Assembly (NCBI RefSeq): GCF_003696265.1
Contig: NZ_RFFH01000016.1
Coordinates: 92,660 to 156,659 of the forward strand
Reading direction: 5' to 3'
From: Nocardia stercoris
GTDB taxonomy: Bacteria > Actinomycetota > Actinomycetes > Mycobacteriales > Mycobacteriaceae
Length of the DNA: 64,000 nt
Position numbers and translations under genes: made by a program. A model generated the notes under the pieces. That model saw only the letters and a program-made list of their open reading frames with translations, was not told the origin of the DNA and did no database searches. Below, one piece after another: positions 34,627 through 42,967 of this stretch (position 1 is its first letter; every line of letters begins with the position of its first letter).

Positions 34627-35061
34627 TCAGCGCGGCGTGAGGACGAATAGCGGGATCTGCCGATCGGTTCGCTTGGTGTACTCCGCGTAGTCCGGCCAGG
34701 CTTCGACGGCGCGGGCCCACCAGGTGTCCCGCTCGGCGCCGGTCACCTCGCGGGCGTCGTAGTCCTTGACCACGGTGCCGTCGCGCAGTTCGACATGCAG
34801 GTGGGCCTTCACGTTGTAGTACCACACGGGGTTCTTCGGCGCGCCGCCCAGCGACGCGACCACGGCGTACTCGCCGTTGTGCTCGACGCGCATGAGCGGG
34901 GTGCGGCGCAGCTTGCCGGTCTTGGCGCCGCGGGTGGTGAGCAGGACGATGGGTTTGCCCTGCATGATGTTGCCCTCGGTCCCGCCCGAGTTCTCGTACA
35001 GTTCGGCCTGGTCACGGGCCCAATCCGAGGTGCTGGGTGCGTACTCTCCGGTCAGTGGCAT
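34627..35061 (-). CDS. Deazaflavin (F420)-dependent nitroreductase-family protein
   Basis: 144-residue split-barrel protein of the Ddn/FDOR-A family that uses reduced F420. The conserved GKPIVLLTTRGAKTGKLRRTPLM motif binds the cofactor and phosphate, and NPVWYYNVKAH and the C-terminal YTKRTDRQIPLFVL block follow. M. tuberculosis Ddn activates pretomanid, and relatives reduce quinones or aflatoxins; the substrate here is unknown. GGAGG lies next to ATG 35061. Confidence 0.93.
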   Translation of the reverse strand: MPLTGEYAPSTSDWARDQAELYENSGGTEGNIMQGKPIVLLTTRGAKTGKLRRTPLMRVEHNGEYAVVASLGGAPKNPVWYYNVKAHLHVELRDGTVVKDYDAREVTGAERDTWWARAVEAWPDYAEYTKRTDRQIPLFVLTPR

Positions 35062-35172
35062 GACCTCCACAATGCTCCGCCGGGACGGATTATTCCGTCC
35101 GCGGCACGCGGTGGAGTGGGTCACGGTCCGGTCCCGGCGGAAAGTTCGCCTACCCGAATTCTCGATTCAGGG

Positions 35173-35178
35173 TAAGCT
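35173..35178 (+). promoter_or_regulatory. -10-like element with leaderless start
   Basis: TAAGCT lies exactly 6 bases before ATG 35185, with no ribosome site between. This is the arrangement of leaderless actinobacterial mRNAs. Confidence 0.45.
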
Positions 35179-35184
35179 GCTCAT

Positions 35185-35409
35185 ATGGCTGTGGTTCCCC
35201 CTGTTTCACGTCTCGCCGGCGGGTCCCGCACGGTGGACGTGGCGGGCACGCGCTGGCCGCTGTTCAAACTCGAATCTCTGGCGCTGGCCGCCGCGGCCGG
35301 GCCGGCGGTGCTGGTGGCCACGGGTTCCGGGCAGGCGGGCGTGCTCGCCGCGGCAGGCGTGGCCACACTGCGCTGGATCGTCGCCCTGGTCCCGGCTCGC
35401 CGGTCCTGA
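35185..35409 (+). CDS. Small hydrophobic protein of unknown function
   Basis: 74-residue protein. A polar start with TVDVAGTRWPLFKLESLAL leads into an Ala/Val-rich hydrophobic segment (about residues 34-60) that could span the membrane, and it ends in PARRS. The WPLFKLE motif recalls small conserved actinobacterial proteins, but I cannot name the family. A leaderless-type -10 hexamer precedes it. It converges on the mspA remnant, whose read-through would run into its complement. Either frame could be spurious; the promoter and protein features favour this one. Confidence 0.6.
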   Translation: MAVVPPVSRLAGGSRTVDVAGTRWPLFKLESLALAAAAGPAVLVATGSGQAGVLAAAGVATLRWIVALVPARRS

Positions 35410-35412
35410 CCG

Positions 35413-36082
35413 CCACCCCAAGCTGAACGGCTGACCCCAGAGCATGATCGTGGATCGGGCCTTGGGGGTTTCGACGTCGGCCAGCACGAACGAACGCGCC
35501 TGCGCGTATCCGGCACAACCGTCGACGGTGTAGGTCTCGTCGGTCCACGCCACGCCGGCGTGCGGCCCGTACACCTTGTTGTACTGGAAGTAGATGTCGT
35601 TGCCGAAGTCGTCGGGCTGTTCCAGGTCGAGCATCGGCTCGACCAGGGCGGCGCCGGGCTCCAATGTCACACCGCTGCCGCCGTTCCCGTCGATCACCGC
35701 GCCGCCGGTCGCACCGGTGATCAGGGGCGAAAGGGCACTGAAAATCGTGCCCGTGTCGGGAGCGGTCGGACCGTTCGGGGAGTTCCCGAGCGGGAAGGCG
35801 CCCTGGAGATCCCGGACATCGAAACCGGGCCAGCGGGATCGAACCGTTGCCGCCGCCGTACGGCACCGTGGAGAACAGTCCGGCGGCGCCGTTGACGGTC
35901 AGATCGCTGAGTGCGACCTGGCAGCCCATGATGTAGCCGACGGTCATCGCGGAGGCGCCGTGCGTGCCCGTGCCCGGGGTGCCGGGGACCTGCTGGGCGC
36001 CGTTGTTGGGACCGATGATCCCGTCGGGAGTGTCGATGGTCGTGCTGACCGACCCGCTCACCCAGGCGGTGCGGGCGATGTG
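35413..36082 (-). pseudogene. Decayed 3' fragment of an MspA-family porin gene
   Basis: Reading leftward from directly after the dnaE1 stop, the frame gives ARTAWVSGSVSTTIDTPDG, GTHGASAMTVGYIMGCQVAL and YGGGNGSIPLA, typical of the middle of nocardial/mycobacterial MspA porins. A one-base insertion in the GGG run at 35827-35829 shifts the frame. After it FDVRDLQGAFPLGNSP, VIDGNGGSGV and TIMLWGQPFSLG continue. The signal peptide and N-terminal third are missing. The codon after SLG (35413-35415) is TGG rather than the expected stop, so the frame runs on. Porins of this family form outer-membrane channels; this copy should be non-functional. Confidence 0.85.
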
Positions 36083-39000
36083 TCAGCTCGCCAGGCAGCC
36101 CGGGCCGAGCAGTGCCTTCAGATCACCCATCAGGGCCGAGGAGGGAGACACCCGCAGATTGTCGGTCACCCGCAGCACGGTGGTCTTGTCCCGGGCACCG
36201 ACGTGGCGGATGTGGACGTCAGCGGTGCCGGGGTGGCTGGCCAGGACCCGCTTCAGCGCGCCCACCTTGTCCGGGGTGCACAGGCGGGTCGGGATCGTCA
36301 CGGCCAGGGGCTTGTCCACACCGATCGAGGACAGGTCCGGGACCACGAGATCATTGGCGATCAGCGAGATCCGGTCGTCGCGGGCCGAGACCCGCGCCTT
36401 GACCAGGACCACCGCGTCCTCGACCACCTCGGCGCCGTACACCGAATACGACTGCGGGAAGAACAGCACCTCGATCCCACCGGTGAGGTCTTCCAATTGC
36501 ACGGCGGCCCAAGCCAATCCGTTCTTGTTGATCCGGCGGGTGACCGAGGCGATGATGCCGCCGATGGTCACCTGCGCGCCGTCCTTCACATCACCTTCGA
36601 GAATGGCCGGGATCTGGGTGTCGGCCTGCGCGGCGATCACGTGCGCCACACCGTCGAGCGGATGCCCGGACACGTAGAGCCCCAGCATCTCTCGCTCCAG
36701 CGCCAGCTTGTGCTTGGTCTCCCACTCTTCGTCGGGAACCTTCACGTCGAAGACCGAGGCCATCGACTCGTCGCCGTCGTCGAGACCGCCGAACAGGTCG
36801 AACTGCCCGATCGCCTCGGCCTTCTTGGTCGACATGACCGCGTCGATGGCATCGGAGTGCACCAGCAGCAGGCCCTTGCGCGGGTGGCCCAGCGAGTCGA
36901 AAGCGCCTGCCTTGATGAGGGATTCGGCGACCTTCTTGGTGCAGGCGGTGGCGTCGATCTTGTTCAGGTAGTCGGAGAAGTCGGTGAACTTCGACTTCTC
37001 CTCCCGGGCGGCGATGATCGAGGCCACGACATTCGCGCCGACGTTGCGGACCGCACCCATGCCGAAGCGGATGTCGTTGCCCACCGAGGCGAATTCGAGC
37101 TGCGACTCGTTGACGTCCGGCGGCAGCACCTGGATGCCCAGCCGGCGGCAGTCGGCCAGATAGACCGCCGCCTTGTCCTTGTCGTCACCGACGGAGGTCA
37201 GCAGCCCGGCCATGTACTCGGCGGGGTAATTGGCCTTCAGGTACGCGGTCCAGAACGACACCAGGCCGTAGCCCGCCGCGTGCGACTTGTTGAACGCGTA
37301 GCCCGCGAACGGGAGGATCGTGTCCCACAGCGCCTGGATGGCCGGCTTGCTGAACCCGTTCTGCAGCATGCCCGCTTCGAAGCCCTCGAACTCCGCGGCC
37401 AGGACCTCGGCCTTCTTCTTACCCATGGCGCGGCGCAGAATGTCGGCTCGGCCCAGCGAGTAGCCGGCCACCTTCTGCGCGATCTGCATGATCTGTTCCT
37501 GATAGACGATCAGGCCGTAGGTGTCGCGCAGGATGTCCTTGAGGGGCTCCTCGAGCTCCGGATGGATCGGCTTGACCTCCTGCCGGCCGTTCTTGCGGTC
37601 GGCGTAGTCGTTGTGCGCGTTCATGCCCATCGGGCCCGGGCGGTACAGCGCCAGCACCGCGACGATGTCCTCGAAGCCGGTGGGGATCATGCGGCGCAAC
37701 AGATCTCGCATGGCACCACCGTCGAGCTGGAACACGCCCAGGGTGTCGCCGCGGGCCAGCAGTTCGTAGGTGGCCGGGTCCTCCAGCGGCAAGGTGTCGA
37801 GGTCGAGTTCGATACCGCGGTTGGCCTTGATGTTCTCCAGGGCGTCGCCGATGACGGTGAGGTTGCGCAGGCCCAGGAAGTCCATCTTCAGCAGGCCGAT
37901 GGCCTCGCACGACGGATAGTCCCAGCCGGTGATGATGGCGCCGTCCTGGGCTCGCTTCCAGACCGGGATCGCGTCGGTGAGCGGCTCAGACGACATGATG
38001 ACCGCGCAGGCGTGCACGCCGGCGTTGCGGATCAGGCCCTCGAGCCCCTTGGCGGTCTCGTAGATCTTGGCCACGTCGGGATTGGTGTTGATCAGTTCCC
38101 GGACCTCGGCGGCTTCCTTGTACCGCTCGTGCTCGGGGTCGGTGATGCCCGACACCGAGATGTCCTTGGCCATGATCGGCGGCGGCAGCGCCTTGGTGAT
38201 CTGGTCGGCGATCGCGAAACCGGGCTGGCCGAACAGTACGCGGGCCGAGTCCTTCAGCGCCGCTTTGGTTTTGATGGTGCCGAAGGTGATGACCTGGGCG
38301 ACCCGGTCGCTGCCCCACTTCTCGGTGGCGTAACGGACCATCTCACCGCGGCGGCGGTCGTCGAAGTCGATATCGATATCGGGCATCGACACGCGCTCGG
38401 GGTTGAGGAACCGCTCGAAGAGCAGACCGTGCGGGATCGGGTCGATATTGGTGATGCCCATGGCGTAGGCGACCAGCGAACCGGCTGCCGAACCACGGCC
38501 CGGGCCGACGTTGATGCCGACCGAGCGGGCGTAGGTGATGAGGTCACCGACGACGAGGAAGTATGCGGGGAAACCCATTTCGTTGATCACGCCGAGCTCG
38601 TACTTCGCCCGGGTGACGTATTCCTGCGGCGGCCCGCTGGGGAACCGCCGGTCGAGGCCCTTCATGACCTCGTGCTCGAGCCAGGTGGCCTGGGTGTAGC
38701 CCTCTGGCACCGGGAAGATCGGCATCCGGTCGCGGTGGGCCCACACGTCGTCGTAGGACTGGACCCGCTCGCCGATGAGCACCGTGTTGTCGCAGGCGCC
38801 GGGGACTTCCGCGTCCCAGATGGCGCGCATCTCGGCGGCGGACTTCAGGTAGTAGCCGGAGCCGTCGAACTTGAACCGGTTCGGGTCGGACAGCGTCTTG
38901 CCGGTCTGGATGCACAGCAGCGCTTCGTGATTCGACGAATCGGATTCGAAGACGTAGTGGCAGTCGTTGGTGGCCAGCGGTGGGATGCCGAGCTTTTTGC

Positions 39001-39634
39001 TGACGTCGAGCAAGCCTTCGCGGACGCGGCGCTCGATGGACAGCCCGTGGTCCATGACCTCGAGGAAGAAGTTCTCGGGGCCGAAGATCTCCTGCCACTT
39101 GGCCGCGGCCTCGAGGGCCTCGCGCTCGTGGCCCAGGCGTAGCCGGGTCTGTACCTCGCCGGACGGGCAGCCGGTGGTGGCGATGATGCCGGCGGCGTGC
39201 TCGGCGATGATCTCGGCGTCCATACGCGCCCACTTGCCGAGCTGGCCCTCGATGGAGGCGAGCGAGCTCAGCTTGAACAGGTTGCGCAGTCCGGTGGCGT
39301 TCTCGGCGACCATGGTCATGTGGGTGTAGGCACCCGAACCGGAGACGTCGTCGCCCTTCTGCGACGGGTCGCCCCACAGCACGCGCTTGGTGTTGAACCG
39401 GGACTCCGGCGCGATATAGGCCTCGATGCCGATGATCGGCTTCACGCCGATCTTCTTGGCGGTGTTGTAGAACTCCGAAGCGCCGTACATGTTTCCGTGG
39501 TCGGACATGCCGACCGCCGTCATTTCCAGCCGTTGCGCCTCTTTGAACAACGGGGTGATCTTCGCGGCACCGTCGAGCATGGAGTACTCGGTGTGGTTGT
39601 GCAGGTGAACGAACGATCCGGACGACGCGCTCAA
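36083..39634 (-). CDS. dnaE1: DNA polymerase III alpha subunit DnaE1
   Basis: Replicative polymerase. The N-terminal PHP domain begins FVHLHNHTEYSMLDG with metal ligands and SDHGNMYG; in mycobacteria this domain carries the proofreading exonuclease. The catalytic aspartates lie in MPDIDIDFDDRRRGEM (about residues 416-424). A helix-hairpin-helix region and a C-terminal OB fold (GGIIASVTRRINKNG region) follow. Length is 1183 residues, close to mycobacterial DnaE1. It is complete: the adjoining mspA fragment, not dnaE1, is truncated. Confidence 0.97.
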   Translation of the reverse strand: MSASSGSFVHLHNHTEYSMLDGAAKITPLFKEAQRLEMTAVGMSDHGNMYGASEFYNTAKKIGVKPIIGIEAYIAPESRFNTKRVLWGDPSQKGDDVSGSGAYTHMTMVAENATGLRNLFKLSSLASIEGQLGKWARMDAEIIAEHAAGIIATTGCPSGEVQTRLRLGHEREALEAAAKWQEIFGPENFFLEVMDHGLSIERRVREGLLDVSKKLGIPPLATNDCHYVFESDSSNHEALLCIQTGKTLSDPNRFKFDGSGYYLKSAAEMRAIWDAEVPGACDNTVLIGERVQSYDDVWAHRDRMPIFPVPEGYTQATWLEHEVMKGLDRRFPSGPPQEYVTRAKYELGVINEMGFPAYFLVVGDLITYARSVGINVGPGRGSAAGSLVAYAMGITNIDPIPHGLLFERFLNPERVSMPDIDIDFDDRRRGEMVRYATEKWGSDRVAQVITFGTIKTKAALKDSARVLFGQPGFAIADQITKALPPPIMAKDISVSGITDPEHERYKEAAEVRELINTNPDVAKIYETAKGLEGLIRNAGVHACAVIMSSEPLTDAIPVWKRAQDGAIITGWDYPSCEAIGLLKMDFLGLRNLTVIGDALENIKANRGIELDLDTLPLEDPATYELLARGDTLGVFQLDGGAMRDLLRRMIPTGFEDIVAVLALYRPGPMGMNAHNDYADRKNGRQEVKPIHPELEEPLKDILRDTYGLIVYQEQIMQIAQKVAGYSLGRADILRRAMGKKKAEVLAAEFEGFEAGMLQNGFSKPAIQALWDTILPFAGYAFNKSHAAGYGLVSFWTAYLKANYPAEYMAGLLTSVGDDKDKAAVYLADCRRLGIQVLPPDVNESQLEFASVGNDIRFGMGAVRNVGANVVASIIAAREEKSKFTDFSDYLNKIDATACTKKVAESLIKAGAFDSLGHPRKGLLLVHSDAIDAVMSTKKAEAIGQFDLFGGLDDGDESMASVFDVKVPDEEWETKHKLALEREMLGLYVSGHPLDGVAHVIAAQADTQIPAILEGDVKDGAQVTIGGIIASVTRRINKNGLAWAAVQLEDLTGGIEVLFFPQSYSVYGAEVVEDAVVLVKARVSARDDRISLIANDLVVPDLSSIGVDKPLAVTIPTRLCTPDKVGALKRVLASHPGTADVHIRHVGARDKTTVLRVTDNLRVSPSSALMGDLKALLGPGCLAS

Positions 39635-39809
39635 GACGGTCCTTCCTCCCAGAGGCCGGCGGGGGTTGGTCCAGCGATTCTATGCACGAGGTCCGACACG
39701 TTCCGCCGCCGCTGGTTCGCGCCGCGGAGCGTGCCTGATGATCGCGGCGTGTCGGTGGTGAACATCACGGCGCGTCCGAATAAGTGCCGCGCGGCGGCCC
39801 GGAGAATGG

Positions 39810-39823
39810 TAGAACGTATTCTA
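39810..39823. promoter_or_regulatory. KstR-like operator palindrome
   Basis: TAGAACGTATTCTA is a palindromic 14-mer differing at one position from the KstR consensus TNNAACNNGTTNNA (GTT is ATT here). It lies 33 bases before the ATG of the F420-type oxidoreductase, in the spacer divergent from dnaE1. KstR is a TetR repressor of sterol catabolism in Nocardia, Rhodococcus and mycobacteria. Another TetR protein could equally bind. Confidence 0.45.
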
Positions 39824-39855
39824 GTTTTACCAGCGGGACAGCCGAGGAGTGTCAC

Positions 39856-40701
39856 ATGCGGTACGGAGTGGTGTTGTTCACCAGCGATCGGGGCATCACG
39901 CCCGCCAATGCGGCCGCCGCCGCCGAGGAAGCCGGGTTCGACTCGTTCTACGTACCCGAGCACACCCACATCCCCACCGCCCGGACCGCGGCCCACCCGC
40001 GCACCGGCGACGAGACCCTGCCCGACGACCGCTACCTGCGCACCCTCGACCCGTGGGTGGCGCTCGGCACGGCCGCGGCCGTGACCAGCCGGATCACCCT
40101 GTCCACGGCGGTGGCGCTGCCCGCCGCGCACGACCCGATCATCCTGGCCAAGACCATCGCCACCCTCGACCACCTCAGCGGCGGCCGCGTCGAGCTCGGC
40201 GTCGGATTCGGCTGGAACACCGAGGAACTCGGTGACCACGGCGTGCCGGCGAACAAGCGCCGCACCGTCCTGGCCGAGAAGCTCGCCGCCATGCGCGAGA
40301 TCTGGACCCAGGAGCAGGCCGAATACAACGGCCAGTTCGTGCAGTTCGGCCCGAGCTGGTCCTGGCCGAAGCCCGCCGGCCAGGTCCCGGTCATCCTCGG
40401 TGCGGCCGGCACCGAGCAGTCCTTCACCTGGCTGGCCCGCAACGCCTCCGGCTGGCTCACCACCCCCGCCGAGGCCGACATCGCGCCGAAGATCGAACTG
40501 CTGAACCGGGTCTGGAAGGACAACGGCCGCGAGGGCACGCCCCGGGTCGTCGCGCTGGCCGGCCGGCACGACGCCGCCCAGCTCGCACAGTGGTCCGAGG
40601 CGGGGGTGACCGAGGTGGTCTTCGGGCTGCCGGACCGCTCGGCGGACGACGTGAAGGGCTACCTGGCCAAGCTCGGCGGAAAGCTCGACCGCAGCATCTG
40701 A
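39856..40701 (+). CDS. LLM-class F420-dependent oxidoreductase
   Basis: 281-residue luciferase-like TIM-barrel enzyme. Family features are MRYGVVLFTSDRGITPANAAAAAEEAGFDSFYVPEHTHIP, LSTAVALPAAHDPI, LDHLSGGRVELGVGFGWN and AGTEQSFTWLARNASGW. The GFGWN loop and the HTHIP segment are typical of the Rv-type F420 subgroup. GAGGAG lies 9 bases before ATG 39856. A KstR-like palindrome upstream hints at a role in sterol or lipid catabolism; this is inference. Confidence 0.9.
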   Translation: MRYGVVLFTSDRGITPANAAAAAEEAGFDSFYVPEHTHIPTARTAAHPRTGDETLPDDRYLRTLDPWVALGTAAAVTSRITLSTAVALPAAHDPIILAKTIATLDHLSGGRVELGVGFGWNTEELGDHGVPANKRRTVLAEKLAAMREIWTQEQAEYNGQFVQFGPSWSWPKPAGQVPVILGAAGTEQSFTWLARNASGWLTTPAEADIAPKIELLNRVWKDNGREGTPRVVALAGRHDAAQLAQWSEAGVTEVVFGLPDRSADDVKGYLAKLGGKLDRSI

Positions 40702-40924
40702 GCGGCACGGAGTGGCGCGGCGCAGGACTGCGCGGAACCGCCGAGGTACCCAGTTGGACCGGCGAATCACGCCGGGCCGCTGACCTTTCCATGCTCTCGG
40801 GGCCGACCAGCGGGACGTCCGGTCGGCGCCGTCACGGCGGCGGAAAGATGTTGGGGCTGGAGGGATTCCGGCAGCGGGGGAGGAATCGGGCGACCGGACT
40901 GCGGGTCGGCGGGGTGCGGCGCGA

Positions 40925-40969
40925 TAGCGTGCCACTATGCGGATTGCGGACGGAGCCGGCCGGTTGTGA
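40925..40969 (+). promoter_or_regulatory. Candidate promoter plus coupled leaderless mini-ORF
   Basis: TAGCGT (40925-40930) is followed after exactly 6 bases by ATG 40937. This opens a 10-codon frame (MRIADGAGRL) whose TGA (40967-40969) overlaps GTG 40966 of the membrane protein as GTGA. Same layout as at 19177-19224. Confidence 0.45.
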
Positions 40970-42738
40970 GCCTCGCACGGGTACCGCGGGTCGCGGTGGT
41001 GGCGGTGTCGGCGATCCTGCTGCAGCTGGTGGTGCGGGGGTGGGTGGCCGGGTCCGGGTACTTCTACTGGGACGACCTGATCATGACCGGGCGGGCGGCG
41101 ACCTCCTCGCTGTGGTCCGCGGATCTGCTCTGGTACAGCCACGACGGGCATTTCATGCCGCTGGCGTACATGACGGTCTGGCTGGCGACGGCGATCGCGC
41201 CGCTGCGGTGGGGCTTGGCGGTGGCGTCGCTGGTGCTGTTGCAGGCCGCGGCCTCGCTGGCGGTGCTGCGGCTGCTCGTGGTGATGCTGGGATGGCGGTG
41301 GCGGCTGTCGATTCCGCTGGGGTTCTATCTGGCCGGGGTGCTGACGCTGCCCGCGTTCGCGTGGTGGTCGGCGGGATTGAACGCGTTGCCACTGCAGTTC
41401 GCGCTGGCCTGGGTGAGCGCGGACGCGCTGCGGCTCGTGCGGACCGGCCAGCGGCGGTACGTGGTGTCGGGTGTCGTGGCGCTGGCGGTGGCGCTGGGGT
41501 TCTTCGAGAAGGCCGCGGTGGTGCCGGTGGTCGCGGCCGCGGTGGTCGCGTTGCTGGCCCGGGTGCGGGGCGAGCCGGTGCGGCGGGCGCTGCGCCGGGG
41601 TGCGCTGCTGTGGGCGGGATCCGGTGTGGTGCTGGTGATGTGGGCGGTCTGCTACCTGCTGGTGGTCGATACGACCGAGAGCAACAGCGGTCCGGAGCAG
41701 GCGACCGGGCCCGAGCACGCGGGCGCGCTGCTGCACAGCGCGATCTCGCTCGGGATCGTGCCGGCCGCGGTGGGCGGCCCCTGGCACTGGGAACGCTGGA
41801 TCCCCGCGACGCCGTGGGCCGACCCGCCGCACTGGGGCGTGGTGCTCGCCTGGATCGCGGTGGCAGCGGTTGTGGCGCTGTCGATCTCGCTGCGGCGGCG
41901 GGTGATCGCCGTATGGGTGGCGGCCGCGGCCTACATCCTGCTGACCCAGATTCCGGTGCTGGTGATCCGCAGCGGTCCGGGGACGACCGCCGAGCTGATG
42001 CAGTCGCTGCGCTATTTCGCCGACGACGCCGTCGTGCTGACCATCGCCGGCGCGCTGGTGTTGTGCGCTCCGGCCCGGCGGCAGGTGCCGCGCTACGGCA
42101 GACCCGTTGTGGCGGTGGCCATGTCGGTGTTCACCCTCGGCAGCCTGTGGTCGACCTACGGTTTCGCGCGCAGCTGGTCGAACGCTCCCGCCCGCGGCTA
42201 TCTCACCACCGCGCGCGCGGAATTCGCCCACTGGGACGGTGACCCGCTGCTCCAGCAGGAGGTGCCGTGGAACGTGTTGAACCCCTTGGCCTTCCCGCAG
42301 AACCAAACCGACCGGGTCCTGGCCCCCATCGCGCCGCCCGGCCTGTTCGCCCGCACCACGCCCCGCCTGCGCATGCTCACCGACACCGGCACGATCGTCG
42401 ATGCCCAGGTCTGGTGGAACCGCGGCATCGTGCCCGGTCCCGACCCCGACTGCGGCTACCGGGTCCGCGGCCCCGCCGCAGTGGAACTCCCACTCACCGG
42501 CCCGATGCTCATGCGCGCCTGGACCGCCCAGCTCAACTACCTCGCCGACCGCGAAGGCCGCGTCGCGGTCGCCTTCGAAGGCAGCGACGAAGTGCTCGCC
42601 GACGTCCACCCCGGCCTCAACCAGGTCTTCGTCCGCCTCCTCGGCAGCGGTTCTGCCCTCCGAATCCGCTCGCTCACACCGGATCTCGCCCTCTGCGTCG
42701 GCGTCGGGCCGGTGGGTGTCACCTCGTTCGATCGTTGA
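40966..42738 (+). CDS. Multi-pass membrane protein, GT-C glycosyltransferase-like
   Basis: 590-residue protein with about ten hydrophobic helices in the first 400 residues. It has an aspartate pair in the first extracytoplasmic loop (YFYWDDLIM, about residues 35-43) and a C-terminal soluble domain. That layout is the one seen in polyprenyl-phosphate-sugar-dependent GT-C transferases. No closer family is recognised, so activity is unproven. GTG 40966 is coupled to the preceding mini-ORF. The last 27 codons and the stop lie in the first unit of a tandem repeat, so the C-terminus (ALRIRSLTPDLALCVG) may have been reshaped by duplication. It occupies the place where treZ is expected. Confidence 0.7.
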   Translation: MSLARVPRVAVVAVSAILLQLVVRGWVAGSGYFYWDDLIMTGRAATSSLWSADLLWYSHDGHFMPLAYMTVWLATAIAPLRWGLAVASLVLLQAAASLAVLRLLVVMLGWRWRLSIPLGFYLAGVLTLPAFAWWSAGLNALPLQFALAWVSADALRLVRTGQRRYVVSGVVALAVALGFFEKAAVVPVVAAAVVALLARVRGEPVRRALRRGALLWAGSGVVLVMWAVCYLLVVDTTESNSGPEQATGPEHAGALLHSAISLGIVPAAVGGPWHWERWIPATPWADPPHWGVVLAWIAVAAVVALSISLRRRVIAVWVAAAAYILLTQIPVLVIRSGPGTTAELMQSLRYFADDAVVLTIAGALVLCAPARRQVPRYGRPVVAVAMSVFTLGSLWSTYGFARSWSNAPARGYLTTARAEFAHWDGDPLLQQEVPWNVLNPLAFPQNQTDRVLAPIAPPGLFARTTPRLRMLTDTGTIVDAQVWWNRGIVPGPDPDCGYRVRGPAAVELPLTGPMLMRAWTAQLNYLADREGRVAVAFEGSDEVLADVHPGLNQVFVRLLGSGSALRIRSLTPDLALCVGVGPVGVTSFDR

Positions 42739-42955
42739 GTGGGCGGTGGGTCTGTGCGGCGCGGCCGTCCGAATCCGCTCGCTCACACCGGATCTCGCCT
42801 CTGCGTCGGCGCCGGGCCGGTCGGTGTCACGTCGTTCGATCGTTGAGTGGGCCGGGTCTGTGCGGCACGGCGCTCCGGATCCGCTCGTTCCCACCGGATC
42901 TCGGCCCAGTGGCGCCGTCCGGTCACCATCGTTCGACCGGATCTCGCCGTCCGTG
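42659..42955 (+). repeat. Degenerate tandem repeat of about 108 bases, three units
   Basis: Units start at 42659, 42768 and 42874, each with TCCG(A/G)ATCCGCTCG. Units 1 and 2 are about 90 percent alike by eye; unit 3 is shorter and more diverged. Unit 1 contains the last 26-27 codons and the TGA of the membrane-protein gene, and unit 2 repeats the stop-containing segment TCGATCGTTGAGTGGGC. The array fills the spacer up to the treY stop. Confidence 0.85.
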
Positions 42956-42967
42956 TGACGGCTGCCG

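Noticed and set aside
35594..39142. Long plus-strand open frame opposite dnaE1
   Set aside because: Composition is Arg/Gly/Leu/Val shadow type, while the minus strand encodes the complete DnaE1.
39631..42894. Long minus-strand open frame with His/Pro/Arg-rich sequence
   Set aside because: Covers the oxidoreductase and membrane-protein genes on the other strand, is low in complexity and has no recognisable domain. Its N-terminal repeats merely reflect the 42659 tandem array.
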